A DNA stretch of 64,000 nucleotides from Leptospira venezuelensis (GTDB lineage Bacteria > Spirochaetota > Leptospiria > Leptospirales > Leptospiraceae): assembly GCF_002150035.1 (NCBI RefSeq), contig NZ_NETS01000011.1, positions 124,001 to 188,000 on the forward strand, written 5' to 3'. The notes under the pieces are model-generated. The model did not search any database. It saw only the letters and a list, made by a program, of their open reading frames with translations, and was not told where the DNA came from. The translations under genes were made by a program, and so were the position numbers. Below, one piece after another: positions 62,457 through 64,000 of this stretch. How positions within the stretch are numbered: position 1 is the stretch's first letter; each line of letters begins with the position of its first letter.

Positions 62457-63838
62457 TATCTTCCCCCCACTAGGATCTCATCCACTTTAAGGGAAGGTTG
62501 TCCTACAGTTACTGGAATAGATCCGGAAGAAGCACCGCAAGTCCCTGCAGCCAATTCCAAGTCTTTTCCAACCATAGATATTTTAGGAAGAATCTCATGA
62601 CCTTTCCCTATCAGAGTCGCTCCTCTTACAGGTTCCGCAATCTTTCCGTTACGGATCACATAACCTTCTTCGACCGCAAAATTGAATTCCCCAGTTGCTG
62701 GGTTCACTGAACCACCACCCATTCTTTTTGCATAAAGTCCAAAATCCACAGAAGCAAACATCTCATCTAAAGAATCATTCCCTGCTTCTATATAGGTGTT
62801 TCTCATTCTAGAAACCGGCGCGTATTGATAGGATTCTCTTCTACCACTTCCAGTTCTAGCAGATCCTGTTTCCATAGATCCGATTCTATCAGCAAGATAA
62901 GCTTTTAAAATTCCGTTTTCTATCAGGAGAGTTTTTTGTGTAGGCATTCCCTCATCGTCTATCTTTAAAGAACCGTATTGTTCTTCGATGGTTCCGTCGT
63001 CATAAGCAGTGAGACAGGATTGCGCGATTGCTTCTCCCATTTTGCCAACAAATGGAGAAGATTTTTTGCGAATTGCTTCAGTTTCCAAAGGATGGCCACA
63101 AGCTTCGTGGAAAATCACTCCACCAAAACCGTTTCCCATGACCACAGGCATTTTTTTACCTTCTATATATCCTGCATCCAGCATGAAAAGAGCCCTTTCT
63201 CCTGCTTTTCTTGCGATATCTTCCACAGCTAATCCTTCAAAAAACTCGAACCCTTTTAGAGCTCCGGGAGACTCACTCGCCACGAATCTTTCTCCCTTAT
63301 TCTCTGCGGTTACAGAAAGAAAAAATCTACTTCTGACTCGAAGATCTTCTACCCAGAGTCCTTCCGAGTTTGCGATTAAAACATTTGTTACGATGTCGGA
63401 TGCGCTTACACCTACTTGTATGATCTTAGAAGATACTTTTCTTGCGATATGATCCGCTGTTTGTAGGAGTTCCAATCTTCTAAATGGAGGAACTTTTCTA
63501 GGGTCATGTATATTTTTAGAGAAAGAATATTTAGATACGTCTCCAGGAAGAGTAAATGTTCCGGAATTATTTGTCACTTCTCCGCGCGAATCTGCTAAGA
63601 GTTGTATTAAAGAAAGTAAATGTTCTTGGTCATCATTACTTGTATAAGCATATAATACATCGGTTCCGTAGACCAATCGGATACCAATCCCATAATCAGT
63701 TGCAGCAAGCGATTGTTCTATTTTTTGGTCTCTGAGTGAGATAGAAGAATTTCTGGATTCTTCTTCATAAATTTCTACAAAGTCCGCTTTTCTTTTTTTA
63801 CCCGCGTGGATCAGGGTTTCTATATTGGATTGATTCAT
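62456..63838 (-). CDS. tldD: TldD metalloprotease subunit
   Basis: The catalytic, zinc-dependent subunit of the TldD/E protease, 460 residues. The active site HEACGH (residues 244-249, HExxxH) lies in VIFHEACGHPLETEA, and the conserved late cysteine that completes the zinc site is in AAGTCGASSGSIPVTVGQPS. The complex cuts short unfolded peptides threaded into it. It is the first complete gene of the tldD-pmbA-moxR-VWA unit; a further gene ends about 50 bases upstream. Confidence 0.94.
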   Translation of the reverse strand: MNQSNIETLIHAGKKRKADFVEIYEEESRNSSISLRDQKIEQSLAATDYGIGIRLVYGTDVLYAYTSNDDQEHLLSLIQLLADSRGEVTNNSGTFTLPGDVSKYSFSKNIHDPRKVPPFRRLELLQTADHIARKVSSKIIQVGVSASDIVTNVLIANSEGLWVEDLRVRSRFFLSVTAENKGERFVASESPGALKGFEFFEGLAVEDIARKAGERALFMLDAGYIEGKKMPVVMGNGFGGVIFHEACGHPLETEAIRKKSSPFVGKMGEAIAQSCLTAYDDGTIEEQYGSLKIDDEGMPTQKTLLIENGILKAYLADRIGSMETGSARTGSGRRESYQYAPVSRMRNTYIEAGNDSLDEMFASVDFGLYAKRMGGGSVNPATGEFNFAVEEGYVIRNGKIAEPVRGATLIGKGHEILPKISMVGKDLELAAGTCGASSGSIPVTVGQPSLKVDEILVGGR

Positions 63839-63889
63839 AACCTTTTACTTTAGACAGAAATTTTTTGATAATAATGGAAGGAAAAAGGA

Positions 63890-64000
63890 TCATTCGAATT
63901 TAGGGAATGATATCCCGACCGGAGCCGAGGCCAAACCTTCTAATGCTAATCGAATGTAATCCGGTCCTTTGATCTCTTCGTATCTAGGAACCAAATGAAA
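63890..64000 (-). CDS. 3' end of a gene continuing past the window
   Basis: On the minus strand an open frame enters from the right edge and ends with TGA at 63890-63892, coding for a 36-residue C-terminus (...FHLVPRYEEIKGPDYIRLAL, ending SFPKFE). The tail is too short to name. It is 51 bases upstream of tldD on the same strand and could belong to the same operon. Confidence 0.55.
   Translation of the reverse strand, partial: FHLVPRYEEIKGPDYIRLALEGLASAPVGISFPKFE

Overview
The window looks like chromosomal DNA of a spirochaete, most probably a Leptospira species. The evidence is a run of short lipoproteins with spirochaete-style lipoboxes (LDNC, LQSC, FISC, MSC), a moderately AT-rich composition, and several conserved proteins I do not recognise set among standard housekeeping genes. 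It holds about 60 protein genes and one tRNA. I see no rRNA, CRISPR array, insertion sequence, prophage or plasmid genes.

Layout. (1) 1-2300: the 5' part of a three-GAF SpoIIE-type phosphatase, a small coiled-coil protein and tRNA-Ala(GGC). (2) 2345-7000: an unrecognised protein, peptide deformylase and an orphan RND pump. (3) 7006-11106: polysaccharide deacetylase-like protein and tyrS on the minus strand, then glpD on the plus strand. (4) 11243-15525: the macromolecular synthesis operon rpsU-yqeY-dnaG-rpoD. (5) 15727-20271: small unknown proteins, fbp and a 553-residue lipoprotein. (6) 20328-26000: galE, membrane proteins, a P-type cation ATPase and an SH3-type lipoprotein. (7) 26024-29226: AraC regulator, ABM monooxygenase-like protein, dihaem cytochrome c and an MDR oxidoreductase. 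(8) 29369-33242: an AT-rich array of small lipoproteins, at least three clearly paralogous, two of them frameshifted. (9) 33399-41579: lipoprotein, mgtE, OmpA-type coiled-coil protein, CDF zinc exporter, acyl-CoA dehydrogenase-like protein and uvrA. (10) 41708-51168: sppA, tsaC, a GH18 protein, a queuosine-precursor transporter-like protein, a VOC protein, leuA and fadH. (11) 51220-57623: a second SpoIIE phosphatase, an unknown protein, slyD, a UvrD-type helicase and a SprT-like protease. (12) 57769-59048: a b561-like membrane protein with YceI. (13) 59117-63838: a tight operon tldD-pmbA-moxR-VWA. A partial gene runs off the right edge.

Functional themes: information processing (def, tyrS, tRNA, rpsU, dnaG, rpoD, tsaC), DNA repair (uvrA, UvrD, SprT-like), central metabolism (glpD, fbp, galE, leuA, fadH), metal transport (mgtE, CDF, P-type ATPase), envelope lipoproteins and signalling through two PP2C/SpoIIE phosphatases.

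The most interesting non-coding signals are: a dispersed palindromic repeat whose arms read CACGCAGAG...CTCTGCGTG, mostly between convergent genes; two operator-like palindromes sharing GTAGAA/TTCTAC half-sites, upstream of fadH and of a DUF2892-type gene; a LexA-box-like palindrome between uvrA and sppA; and an 11-bp hairpin that buries the start codon of the 51220 phosphatase. The best candidates for something undescribed are the lipoprotein array and the protease/AAA/VWA operon. All family calls rest on reading motifs by eye; no search was run.
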